From Spongospora subterranea f. sp. subterranea (Eukaryota; Endomyxa: Phytomyxea; Phytomyxea; Plasmodiophorida): a stretch of 64,000 bases of DNA. Where the stretch lies: positions 124,001-188,000 of the forward strand of contig JAUGWO010000136.1 of NCBI GenBank assembly GCA_049724395.1. Direction: 5' to 3'. Of the stretch, positions 1 to 11,500 are shown piece after piece. The notes under the pieces are model-generated. The model saw only the letters and a list, made by a program, of their open reading frames with translations, did not search any database and was not told the DNA's origin. Position 1 is the stretch's first letter, and every line of letters starts with the position of its first letter. The position numbers and the translations under genes are program-made.

Positions 1-19
1 TCTCAAGTAATGGGTCCTT

Positions 20-1343
20 TTATGATCCCAAGCCGGGTGACTCCATGTCAGAAAAGAGTTTTACTGCGTTGCCGATGTTTTTAAGCATGTCACTGGCAAC
101 CATGGAGAGGCCGTACTCATTGAACGTCAGCAAAGATGCCTGGCGAACGACGATACAAGCTGCAAGTGCGGCTTCAACAGATGAATGGTTCTGAGACCTA
201 AGACTCCAACCTAACATCGTAGCGCATATCCCAGACAGTATGTCTCCTGGATGGATGTAATTTGTATGAATCTGGTGTCTTGACTAAACAATATTTACCT
301 TGACCACTGACACGACGTCTGCTGCCCTTCCAGCCGCATACCCATGTACGACTACCGTCCGAAATAACGTCTTGATATCCTATTCAGAGTTGAATGCGAG
401 GGCATCAATGAAATTAATCTCAGCAACCTTTGCGAACAATAGTGGATCCGGGATATTTCTGAGCTAAGGCAACCGTATCTTGAACATATGAATTATGGTT
501 TGCCTTGACCTACAAGTTATGATAACTCAATGCGGGCATCCAACAATGCAAAAAAGGAACAACTTCAGCAAAAAGTAGACCTTCACCGAGCATATGAGGG
601 CATGGACTAATTTCACGGGAAGGCGTATCCATCGACTTATTCCATAACATTTGAAATTCAGAAGCGTTTGGAGTCATGATTACATTATTCCACTTTGTAA
701 TCGGCAAAGACGACAAATCACAATGAAGACCATCGCCTAAGATGGTGATTTCAGAAATTCCATTTCGGATAATGAATGGAAAGTGTTACCATCGATTATC
801 AATGGCTTATCATTTTTTCTGCTCGCGGCCATAACGTTCCAAGCTACATTCTGAACATCGTCTTGACGCCCAAGTCCTGGTCCGATTACAATGACATGCG
901 CCGTTCTCAGTCTCTCAAGTTGCGGGTGCCATTCATCAAAAACCACATCAAAATGCTCTGGGTAAGGCCGGACAATAATATCGGGGCTGTACGACTTGAT
1001 TGCGCTCGACGCATCTCGATGGCAGCAGATTATAGCCAGATCAGCTCCAGCTCTGGTTCAGCAATAGATCATCATTGAAAAACGGCATGCGGAAGGGTAC
1101 TTCGTAAGGACCTTAATGCTGACTTTGCAGAAAAATAGGGCGCCCCCGTATATTCGATTGAGCCGCCGACTACTGCCACCTTTCCTTTTCAAAGGCGTAA
1201 TCATATCAAGCTCATGGTGTGGCGATTCTCATGTGAAGACGGTTACCAGATGAGCCTTTGTATCCCGTGTCCTGCAATACAGGTACAAACCGACTGAGGT
1301 TATTCATCACCATCCGATCAGCCCGCTTCATATCCGGAATCAT
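20..1343 (-). CDS. NAXD: ATP-dependent (S)-NAD(P)H-hydrate dehydratase (NAXD/CARKD family)
   Basis: Repairs hydrated NADH and NADPH using ATP; belongs to the ribokinase-like YjeF C-terminal family. The start at 1343 gives an N-terminus MIPDMKRADRMV. The first intron follows GYKGSSG, and the next exon reads KVAVVGGSIEYTGAPYF, the family's opening strand. Further exons contain the nucleotide-binding GPGLGR (around 870), the MTPNASEFQ segment (around 670) and GDILSGICATMLGW (around 240-200), which carries the glycine-rich catalytic GD. The protein ends ESPGLGS at base 20, so the gene appears complete at the window edge. The reading frame is interrupted by several short introns. Length and motif order match the usual ~300-350 residue enzyme. 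Housekeeping metabolite repair, cytosolic or mitochondrial. Very confident of family, less of each splice site. Confidence 0.86.
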
Positions 1344-1405
1344 GTTGGGGTGTGTGTCTGTCTTAGGATAGTTCTACACAAGAGAGTCTACCCGGGGTAG
1401 TGAGT

Positions 1406-2100
1406 GGTACAGGTGTAGGTGTAGCGTTATTTACCAACTCCGTTCACTTGACGCTGTTCATGTGGTACAGGTGTAGGTGTAGCGTTATTTACTCACTTGA
1501 CGCTGTTCATGTGGTACAGGTGTAGGTGTAGCGTTATTTACTCACTTGACGCTGTTCATGTGGTACAGGTGTAGGTGTAGCGTTATTTACTCACTTGACG
1601 CTGTTCATGTGGTACAGGTGTAGGTGTAGCGTTATTTACTCACTTGACGCTGTTCATGTGGTACAGGTGTAGGTGTAGCGTTATTTACTGTTATTTACTC
1701 ACTTGACGCTGTTCATGTGGTACAGGTGTAGGTGTAGCGTTATTTACTCACTTGACGCTGTTCATGTGGTACAGGTGTAGGTGTAGCGTTATTTACTGTT
1801 ATTTACTCACTTGACGCTGTTCATGTGGTACAGGTGTAGGTGTAGCGTTATTTACTGTTATTTACTCACTTGACGCTGTTCATGTGGTACAGGTGTAGGT
1901 GTAGCGTTATTTACTCACTTGACGCTGTTCATGTGGTACAGGTGTAGGTGTAGCGTTATTTACTGTTATTTACTCACTTGACGCTGTTCATGTGGTACAG
2001 GTGTAGGTGTAGCGTTATTTACTCACTTGACGCTGTTCATGTGGTACAGGTGTAGGTGTAGCGTTTTTTACCAACTCCGTTCACTTGACGCTGTTCATGT
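1406..2100. repeat. Minisatellite, 13 units of 49 or 59 bp
   Basis: The phrase GGTACAGGTGTAGG occurs 13 times, at 1406, 1464, 1513, 1562, 1611, 1660, 1719, 1768, 1827, 1886, 1935, 1994 and 2043. Spacing is 58 once, 49 seven times and 59 four times. The 59-bp units carry an extra copy of GTTATTTACT. The first and last units share a different insertion (CAACTCCGTT) found in no inner unit, which suggests array growth from the inside. Inner units look essentially identical. No coding function is evident; it lies between the NAXD start and the 3' end of the channel gene. Confidence 0.97.
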
Positions 2101-2961
2101 TCCGACTCAGTTTGTGAACCCCTTTCATCATTCCCTTTTGTTCATTTCATCAAACGAGTCCGTTGTGATTAGGGGAGCTACTACCGCCTGCCTAAACACC
2201 ATAATCTCTTCGATAACCAACACGAACCTGTCTCCAGTTAGAGGCTCGTGATGAGATCACTATGAGTTGTTGAACCGCGCTCAAACTTATGAACCGAGAC
2301 GTTGAAAAAGCATATTGGGGCTCCAAGAGCTTCTCAGGGCAACGCCAAACAGGAAAGGCAGATCCTAGAATTTTTTCACATTTCTGCAATTGTAAAAGCA
2401 GAAAATGACTGGTTCGAGGTTGGCGATCAAGAGTGGTTTTCGGGCCAAAACCGATGAACCACCAACGCGAATGGTATGGTATACAGAGGTTCGCGGGTTC
2501 TTATGGGTCGGGTAATCCTGTGTACTACCANNACATCTATTGCAATGAATCACAATTTTACAATCGCATCTACATTCATGACAGCCAGCTTAAATCGATG
2601 TCATATCGTGAGAAATAGGGTTCCCACTGTTAGAATCGGTTATGCGAACTGGCAGGTTGCTCATTTTGCATTTCGTATTTTTTACTGGTGGAAGATTTTT
2701 AATAACCAGTTTTACTATTTTTGTGTTATATTTGATTAGCATCGTTGGTCGACGTTGATAATTATAGGAAATGCGATAACAGCCGAAGAAGGCCTCAACA
2801 GGGAAACTCGCCTAATTACCTTTCGATAGTTCGAATTTCGTAATCTATCGTCAAAATTGTTGGACTAATTAGCACTAAGCTCGACATTCTATGAAATATA
2901 TACCATAAGATCGTCCACCATCTTGCAAAACTCGGCCCATCTTCGTTCAATATCAGTCCTT
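2101..2961. other. Gene-poor spacer with a 2-base N gap at 2531-2532
   Basis: No convincing coding sequence. Two N bases at 2531-2532 mark an assembly uncertainty. A short AT-rich stretch (about 2640-2740) precedes the 3' end of the channel gene. The left edge still carries the degenerate final minisatellite unit. Confidence 0.7.
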
Positions 2962-5398
2962 TTACTCAATTTGAATGTGTAATTCTGTTTCAAGACCAGG
3001 TCCCGTATCCAGATTCCAAACTCGGGCATATCTGAACAAGTCAAGCATTGATGAAGCTGTTTGATTCAGAGTGTCTATCAGGTGGGCCCTACTCAACATT
3101 AGCTTATAGAACATTTCACTCGAAAGAACATAGACATCGCAGAACGATATCGCTGTCACCGTTGCCGTTCGTTTACATGAGAGCATTAGTGAGATCTCCC
3201 CGAAGAAATCGCCCACATTAATGCCTTTCCGGTAGGATCTTCCGTCAGCCCCGTTCCAGTTAACAATCGCCCTGTTGAAATGCTCAGACATGGCGCCACA
3301 TTGTTGATAATGCTCTTAATGTCCAACCTGCCAGATTTCAGAAAATACATCTCAGAACCGGTATCCCCCTAAACGGGCTTGATGAGACCCTGGCATTCTT
3401 TGTCCATTCATTGACAATTACCTCGTGCATGATGACGTCTTGTGGGCCATATATCTGATGATGTAGCACCTCCAATATTGCTCTAACCATGTCCTCCTTT
3501 TGACCTAGTGGTTCTATTTGGTGGTACTGAGATGGCATTTTCACATTATGATTACCTTGCAGTACCGGGATATGATGAACTATGTCTTTATTGACGAAGG
3601 CGGCAACTTCAGCTTGCAGAGCGGGTGACAAATCATCAGTAATGGAGGGATCAGTAAAAGGGAATGTCCCATATTGGCGATAGCAATAGTCAAAATACGA
3701 TAATAACCTGGTCTGCATCTCTTTCGGTAGGTCCTCCTTCGTCATAAACAGCTTCAGATTCCGAATGTGCCCTTTGAAATCGGCCTCAGCCGAGCCCCAT
3801 CCCGATAATATGCTGGAAATATTGCCAATAAAATATGCAAACATGGTCACCGAGAAAACCATCAAACATATGGCGTAAGTCTGAAAACGAGCAGGAATCA
3901 ACAATGGACATGAGGTGGATTATGTTGATAAGTACTCTTTCAACATCACCGGATCCAGAGACGTCCCCGAACCCAACAGTGCACATTGTGGCGACAACAA
4001 AGTACAGGGCGGTGATGTATTGTTCGGTTCGGGTTGTGATTGGGATCGGATACTGGTCGATCCACGATGGCGTTCCATCGACGGCGTCAAGAGCGCTGGT
4101 GAATATCCATAGGCAAGCGAATATGTGAGCACTGGCAATGGCTAGACCTGATACGGCAACGAGACTAAGAATCGACCACAAGAGTAGAATAATACGAGTC
4201 GATACCGATTGATTTCAACACTCGAATTCCCTGGTTATTGTTGTTGACGTATTTTGAGAGACGTAGCAGGCGCACGATTCGCATGACGCGGAATACTTTG
4301 ACAAAACGGAGAATATTCGATGCTCCGCTTGCCCCCGACGACATGATTATGATGTCATATGGAAAAAAAGTGAGGACATCGTATGCAAACCACCCTTTTA
4401 GATACGCGATTGCGATCTGCCTGATCAATCGGTTAAACGATATGCCAGTAATGATTGACGCGGGTTTCAGACCTAAAGTCAAATGAGATCTTTTCGTGCT
4501 GGATGGTCAAGGTGAGGAAACTCAGGAGAATTTCGACCAGGAAGCACGAATCAAACACCAACTCAGTAGCCGCCAGAGATACTGACAGCTCGTTGTACTG
4601 CTCAAACGCGATGCGAATTGGGAGAACAGCAGCGAAGTACGCTATGGTCAAAACTATAAACCCATTCCAGAATTTCCTCGCATCCGCTTCTGGATGTAAA
4701 AAGAGATATGGGAATAGGCTCTTATTGTCAAGAGGGACTTCGACCTTGCCAACAAGAAACAGGCGAACGCGCCCGAAATTCTTATACGTCAAACGATATT
4801 GAGCATTCCTTCCAGAGAGGGCATTCATGAAACTTGATCGTCTTCTTGGGTCTTGATTCACGTCTCGAGTCGACAAGGTATTGAAGAATTTACTGAATGA
4901 ATGGGTATGCGTCACTGGATTGATTCGTGATCCACCGCCATTGTTCATAGTTTTACCGATATTTGGAGGGGAACCGCTCACATCTGGTTCATTTCGCCGA
5001 ATGAATGGAATTACCGTTGATTGCGCATCAGCGTCGTCAACCTGTCCAGGAGCATTTCCGGCCAGCTGATCAGCTAATGGCACCGACATTCGCCTTGTAC
5101 TGCATCGCTGGTTCAAGCTCTCGTTGATACTGCGAAGGGCTTTTTCGATGTTTTTGCTACTGCCAGCATCGCTGACGTCAAGGCTGGAATTCGCGAATGC
5201 CTGCTTGATTTCCTGCCAATTATTCAACAACTCCTGCAGTACTTCGATTGAATTGTTCTTTTCAATCTCCTGCAGGAACTCCATCGCCATTACTCTCGAA
5301 GGGTCATCAGCGGACATCGCCTGAATGAAGTCATTAAAGCTGGCATACAGGGTGTCTGCTGCAACATCGTCGGTGTTGGCTTCTGAAACCACGTCCAT
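2962..5398 (-). CDS. Cyclic-nucleotide-gated, voltage-sensor potassium-type channel (CNG/HCN/EAG superfamily)
   Basis: Plasma-membrane channel subunit of about 700 residues. The N-terminal ~200 residues (5398-4800) are polar and probably cytosolic. S1-S3 follow (about 4700-4500). Then comes YLKGWFAYDVLTFFPYD and an arginine-rich S4 (RFVKVFRVMRIVRLLRLSKY, about 4340-4250). S5, pore helix and filter TMCTVGFGDV lie at about 4010-3960; GFGD is a K-selective type signature. The C-linker follows (about 3790-3600), then a cyclic-nucleotide-binding domain. The CNBD reads YGPQDVIMHE, spliced to GDTGSEMYFLKSGRLDI, then GDFFGEISLML and the CKRTATVTA phosphate-binding segment (about 3450-3130). The exon joins at about 4487/4435 and near 3410 preserve known domain order; the joins near 4200 and 3270 are less clear and may contain frame slips. 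In the chytrid-relative Blastocladiella a CNG channel acts with a rhodopsin-guanylyl cyclase in phototaxis; a similar zoospore role here is inference. Confidence 0.92.
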
Positions 5399-5756
5399 GT
5401 GATATGTGAAAGAGAGAGGTCTGATCGTGAAGTACCCAATCTACCCCCCTCTACCCAATATAGCCCCCATTTCTATTCCGATAACCTCCATGGCCTTCGT
5501 CCATTGAACGATTTTCGGTGTCTGTCTTGTTGGACAGATGCCTGTTATCCCGACCATCGGCTCGTGATGTCCTAGTGCCAATGCCAGACGGTAGCTCCAT
5601 GTTATGGCCAGACTGGGAATAACACACTGGGTTATGCTGGTCCATCCCTGTACGTTACTGGGCTCTGGCCACAACCAGTATCACTGACAGCCAAAACAGG
5701 GATCTGGCCCATCCCTAATCTGTGATACTTGTCCAACCCAGATTCCCGCCCGTATT

Positions 5757-6299
5757 ATGATGTCCAACGCTAGGAATGAGACTGCGGAAAGAACGTCAAG
5801 AATATCCACCAGCGATGATGACGATGATGACGAACCTGGCGATTCCCAGTGCTCCGTGTCGGAAGGCATTCGAAAGAATCGACTGCCGCTGCGACGCTTG
5901 TCAACTGGGGAGCGCATTGAGCTGGCCAGGGAATCGTACTACGTCAATGTAGATATCGCAGACAGACCAGCACATTATTTCATGAAGAGCGCACCAGTGA
6001 TGAATGACGCCATTATCAAGCTGGCTTACAAGAGAGTATATGAAGATCGGTTGCTGTTAACTTTGTACGAAACGGACCCGGAATTTCGGGCAGCTGTGGA
6101 TGCTGGAGAGATCAGCTCCTCGGCCGCAAAGGAGCGCGCCCGACAAATGCGGCGATCTAGTGAATCATTCCAGCCGAAAAAGAGCCGGGCTGTCGCCGCG
6201 AAACAAAGCAGGTTGTCAAGAAAACGATTTCGGAAAGACGGACCTACGAGAGGACTACAGCACGATATTGACTCGTTTTATTCGACAATTGGCAATTGA
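5757..6299 (+). CDS. Hypothetical acidic/basic protein, 180 residues
   Basis: A single uninterrupted reading frame from ATG to TGA. The N-terminus has a run of six aspartates (about residues 21-26). The middle is a helical segment (residues 55-115, with YYVNVDIADRPAHYF and LLLTLYETDPEFRAAVDAGE). The C-terminus is rich in Arg/Lys/Ser (RQMRRSSESFQPKKSR...) and looks like a nuclear-type basic tail. I recognise no family. The stop TGA directly abuts the TGA of the opposing PPR-like gene. Codon composition resembles the neighbouring genes. A further 3' exon is possible but not needed. Confidence 0.5.
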   Translation: MMSNARNETAERTSRISTSDDDDDDEPGDSQCSVSEGIRKNRLPLRRLSTGERIELARESYYVNVDIADRPAHYFMKSAPVMNDAIIKLAYKRVYEDRLLLTLYETDPEFRAAVDAGEISSSAAKERARQMRRSSESFQPKKSRAVAAKQSRLSRKRFRKDGPTRGLQHDIDSFYSTIGN

Positions 6300-7083
6300 T
6301 CAAGATTTCGCTTCCCATTTAAAATTAGAATAGCCATATTGTTTGGCGATATTTTGCATATTTCCCAGGTCGTCGCGGGTTCGAGCGCATTTGGACATCA
6401 GTTGAAACACCTCATCTTCGTCGTCAAGAACAATGCCGCGTTCCAGTAACTCGATGAATGTAGCCATCGCTTTCTCGACGTCTTTCGTCTTCCCATATCG
6501 CCGAAGCCGGATAATAAATGTTGTTCTATTGGGAATACAGTCGATGTCGTAGACCTTCAACAGATCCTCGTCGTCGCTTGATAGAATGAGATTGTGTGTA
6601 TGGACATCAGGGCGAACGCCATCGGCTTTCATGTTTTCCAAAAGAGCTTTCAACATGCCTCCAGAATGGACGATATCGTATCTTATTATACCGTTATAGG
6701 CCCATGCATTAACACAACCATGAGATTGAAATGATCTATTTAGTCGGAGGTTAGCTACCGTTTCGTGTTCTGGAACATCGGGCCGACCTAAATACGGTCA
6801 TCGCATCCGACGTAGCAACAGCGTTTGGAGATCGAGGAGGGATTCGTAACGCCTTTGCAAGCAGCTCCTCATACCGTAAATCTCGCTCATGGACGGCCGT
6901 TGGACTGGCTTTATTACTCGTCATTATCGATGATTGCGATATTTTCTCCAGATATTCCCTTTCCGTTTTCAGTGTTGAAAGAGGTGGTACGAGGGCCGGC
7001 TCTGCACCTGTTTTAACAGACCGGAACACTACTTTGCAGGAGTGCCTGAGTCGCCAAACCGGTCTTAACATCATATCATGCAA
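6300..7083 (-). CDS. Pentatricopeptide-repeat (PPR)-like protein, probably mitochondrial
   Basis: The N-terminal exon (7083-6751) encodes a basic, hydroxylated leader (MHDMMLRPVWRLRHSCKVVFRS) typical of mitochondrial presequences. The C-terminal exon (6656-6300) contains PPR-like helical pairs, for example MLKALLENMKADGVRPDVHTHNLIL and the following RTTFIIRLRRYGKTKDVEKAMATFIELLERGI. The reading frame is open from NAWAYNGIIRYDIVHSGG into this exon, so the junction lies near 6760-6700 and is not fully resolved. PPR proteins bind organellar RNA; only two or three motifs are visible, so this is a small member. The alternative is another helical-repeat protein. The 3' end touches the stop codon of the + strand neighbour. 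Confidence 0.55.
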
Positions 7084-7408
7084 AAACGGCGTTCCCTTCA
7101 GCCTGTAAATTTCTCCGGTTCCGCCACAATTCTCAAATCACTCTGGCCAGAAGAGTCCGGAACCCCGAGACACAAACCCAAGATAAACGTGTGGCCAGAA
7201 AACGCATCTGAAACAGCCACACAGGGTTCAAATTACACGTTTTGCATTGCAACATGTTGAACAACGTTGAATGCCCTGGCACGATGCCTGGAATGGGGAT
7301 TTCTATAAGATGTGACATTGAATGATTTGGATAACTTTTTTTAACTGTTCGTTGGTCTAATAATATTCCATAAATGGGGAAGTTGATTTGATTTTAGACA
7401 CAGTTTAA

Positions 7409-8513
7409 TCACGTTGACACGCATTTGATATATCCTCCGACACCAAGTATTAAGAAAACGGCGGTCATCATTGTCAGGACGACCAGACCAGTAAAAATGA
7501 GTGTGACGTCGGTAAACATGAACGGCGTCATGATTACAATGTAGCGGAACAACAGGCACGAGTATAGAATCGATCGGATCGCTCCTGAACTGATTTGACT
7601 CAAGATGAACACCGACAGCATTGACCCCACGATCGTAGCAGGTAATGTGCACGAGAACAGTCTCAATGGCGTTGCTGTGGATGCGCTTGGCATCAATAAT
7701 AACCTCATCAGCGTGTTCAATATGGAATTTGATGCGGCAACCATAATCCCTGAACTAGTAGCGACCTATTGCTCGCCATCAGCCATGCCGGCAAACCATT
7801 GGACACGAACCGAGTCTGACCTGATCATTCAATCGGAAATAAAGCGATGCCATACAGAACACAGTCGTTGCTAAACCCATTCCCTGTAAACCGTTCATGA
7901 ATCCGCCTAAGAACCCGATGATAGCGATATCCAGCTGTTACAAAATATCAAATTGACTGATATACACTGATTGCACTCGAATTTTGAACCTTAACGGAGC
8001 CGTCCACTGTGGCGATGAACTGGAAATTTGGATCCCCAAATGCCGCATTGCATATGGCGACTGCAATACCGACAGCGGTCATGGTCGAACATATGAATAC
8101 AATGGAAAACGCAACCGTTGGCATCACGTCAATGTAAATTAGCAGATACCCAATAACAGAACCTAAACCAGCAAATAGGCCTGCGTAGAATACAATCCAT
8201 TTATCCACTTGTTCATTGACGTTGGACAAAATCAGTTCATGCCGTTAAGAAGTGTTAGGAACAATCGGTTACCTGGAAATCCTATCAAGATCAGATAGCA
8301 TGAAGAAAGGCATAGGCCCACCGAATCAGAGTACGAACCGAACAGGACATATTGCTGATTATCAAGGGGATCAATTCCTGGAAATGAGGAGATACTTTGT
8401 AAGATTGGCATGCTGGCGGTGGCAGTTCCAGCTGATAAAAAAGATGCAAATCCTCTTCCGGTGGCGAATAACCAACAATTGATCATTTCCTTAGTCGTCG
8501 CGTTACTCTGCAA
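7409..8513 (-). CDS. Polytopic membrane protein, possibly TauE/SafE (anion exporter)-like
   Basis: Several exons encode hydrophobic helices. The first is INCWLFATGRGFASFLSAG...SMPIL (about 8480-8410), then VDKWIVFYAGLFAGLGSVIGYLL (about 8200-8130). Next comes IIGFLGGFMNGLQGMGLATT (about 7920-7870) and a C-terminal set from 7744 to 7409 ending KCVST. The Gly-rich GFLGGFMNGLQGMG and the duplicated helix-bundle layout resemble the TauE/SafE sulfite/anion exporter fold, but the first half lacks the usual GGxGGG motif. The 5' boundary is uncertain: the preceding gene's last TM segment (8620-8530) can be joined in frame through a candidate 39-bp GT...AG intron. It may therefore start upstream or even be the C-terminal part of the TmcB-like gene. 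Confidence 0.42.
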
Positions 8514-8522
8514 TCGCCACCT

Positions 8523-11500
8523 TTAAAATAAATTATGTTCTCTAACAGATGGCGGCCAAAGCATATAACCGCACCAGGAAAGACCGATTATCAACAATAT
8601 TACAGCAGTTAGCTTCGGGCAACGACTTGTCCTGCCGTAGAACCCAGTAAAGAACCTTTGGAGTTTAAGCAAAACTATTGGAGGGCGATTTTTGGAGCGC
8701 TGATGTCAAGTCATGATGTGAAATAAGTGGCAACAATGAACTAACCTGTTTTCTGACGTCCTCAAAGTTCCCATCATGGTAGCTACTCAAAGACGGTTCT
8801 TTTTCCTCGACCCCATGCCCATCGGCCTTCACACCCCTGTGCAGTCGTATTCAATGATACGATGGTTCAAGCGCAGACAATGCGGACCGTAAGACATTAG
8901 GAATTAAACGAAGTAATACTCGGCTATGGTCGAACTCTTTGACAAGGCGCTGGAGAAAGGGCTGGCAAAACAGGAGGTAGATGACTGTATTGACGAGAAA
9001 GAAGACGACCAAGAGAGCGAGACTGGCTTGGGATATGCCAGCTCCTTTGGAGCCAATATCGCCCTAACAGGTATTCGACAATGTTCAACAACCCTATTTG
9101 ATACACAACAAGATCATATACTTGGCGAATTGCAATCAGAGAATTTAGGGCAGGAAATAGGAATTCATTATCAGCCCGCCATAGCATCACATAGTCTTTC
9201 GACAATAGAGTTTGTCTGGTCAGATCAGACACCGCTGTGGCAGATCGAGGGATTGGTAGGGCAGTGAACGATTTTGTAAACTTTTCTAACACGTTTGTCA
9301 ACCTGGCAAACATACATTGTTAAAAAACAGATAATCGTTTGAGCGAATGCAAATTCCTCCCTACGATGTTGAGTATGCAGCCAGAAGAACCTGCAACCCC
9401 AGCTGACATGAGCCGCTTGCGAATTGGCGACAATCCGGTACAGTTATAAAATCGCAGAGATCGCCAAACAATACTCCCCTATATGCTTCATTATTGTATA
9501 ACGCTGCTACTTGAGTTGACCCATCGCCAAACACAACCTGCAAAAATGACGACGATTCGGTTTTTCAGCACAAATTGATGAAACACGTCTCAATACGTAT
9601 TCAAAAGTTTGGCGTAAAGAGTCAAATTGATCTGTTATTTTGGCAGCAGCAGTAACACCGGGTTCGACAACATATTCGGTCAGGGCGAACAGGCATAATC
9701 TCTGCTGCATATGGACCTTATGTACCCTACATTCACATGCAGATCCTTAACCCTAAAGGTGCCAAGTTTTGAAATACAAGTTCCTGACATTTGCAGCGAC
9801 GAGTCAAACGAGTTTTGGTTAGAAGCGAGTATGACATGAACGGCAATATTGATAGAAAAATATACAACGTAGACCGTGATCATGTAGAAAATCTAAACCA
9901 TGTTCAGGTTACAAAGAAATAATGGAAAATATGCCACCTTTGTGATGAGACCAGAATCCCGACTTAATTTGCGATTGTTGGATAAGACCATGTTTTTGAT
10001 CCGACTTAGCCTAGAACGCTCTGATTTGCTCCTTGGCTTCCTCTCCGTGAATTCGTCTGGTAAATTATTTTCGTCAACGGCAATTCTGGCATCTAAGCCC
10101 ATTACTCCTTGACCAAGGACGCGGGTTTGATCCCCAGCGCTGGACAGTGTTTTCACTCTCGTCAACAGCGGTTCCATTTCTGAATGAATGGTTTCTGGAG
10201 GTAATTCAAAGAACCTATTCAAATTCATGCCAAATCGTGCTTCAGTCTCGTCAACGCGGTGATGAAATTGGCAAAGACCTCATGAATATTAGCGTGCTGT
10301 GCATAAAAATCTTCTCAACTGCTGGACGAAGCTCAAATATGCACATTAAAAACACGAGAAGGAACGCTATAAGTCCAGTCAACATGAACATCTCATCCAG
10401 GTTTTTCAGCTGCTTAGCGATGCTTAAATCTACCAGTGAAGTGAGATTCAGTATGGCTTCTTTGACGTCCATGACGCTGCCGACAACAAATCGCACAAAA
10501 GCGTTGGAATCTGTTCAGTTGAACATATTGAGCTCACAAAAAAAGTATTGACAAAACTTATGGATTGACCTGAAATGGTAGCTAGGGGCGCTTGGACTAT
10601 CTGTTCACCTTGAGCTGGAAAGGAATTAATCGCTTCTTGCAGTGACAACGAGCTACCATTGGAAAAAGACTGCGAATATAGAAACGAGATCTGAGCATTT
10701 ACAGACAGCCTGTTGATCCAAATATGAATGCTCAGGTACATGGGTCTCTAACGAAAAACTACTGACCACGACGACATTTGTTGTTGATTAATCGCGAAAA
10801 CAGTTGCCGATGACTGGTGCACCCTTTCCTTCATCTGTGCTTCAGTCTGATCAACTGTTAGAGATCGAGAAAGGAGTTCTAATTTCCTTGAAAATAAAGC
10901 GATTGTCACAATCTCCGTTACCCGTTGAACGTTTAGTTTTTGTTCGGATAGATAACTGTAAAATTTACCATCTATATAGGCATGAACAAGTATCAACGAC
11001 ACGATAAATTGAAGTAAATACAAATTCAACTAACAAAATACATCACAATAGATATAGTGCAAGAGGATTAGGGTACAGACACAAAGAAGTGCACATTGAA
11101 TAGAGCGTCGCAGCCAGAACACGATTACTTGGTCCTATATTGATGGGACTACGGTCAGATACCACCGTTGAATACCCTGCATTTGGAGAATACACGTCTT
11201 TTGGCAATCTCATGTTGATCAGCGGAGCTCGTTGCTAAGACTATCTTATTAGCTCAACTTCTTAAAAAACACAAGCTCCGCTATACCTGAACTTTTTGAT
11301 GAATTTGACACTTGAGACGGTGTCGATGTGCTTTTGGAAGTCTTCCCCATTTCGAGTTCAAGGTCGGACGAGTCGACCGTGGATGATTTCTTTCCGCTAC
11401 TTCTCTGTCGCATTACGTTCATCGGAGCGTTGCAGAACGTTTTCCCAGAATCGATGAGAGTCTTGTTAACTGCTGTTGTAATCACAGATGGGCCTCAAAG

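Noticed and set aside
1406-2100. CRISPR-like array
   Set aside because: Units are directly adjacent near-identical repeats without variable spacers; it is a eukaryotic minisatellite.
3835-4128. Plus-strand open frame inside the channel gene
   Set aside because: Antisense shadow of the S5-pore-S6 exon; no independent coding signature.
5441-5740. Minus-strand frames between the channel and the acidic protein
   Set aside because: Low-complexity, Trp/Pro-rich translations with no domain; region is short and probably a shared promoter.
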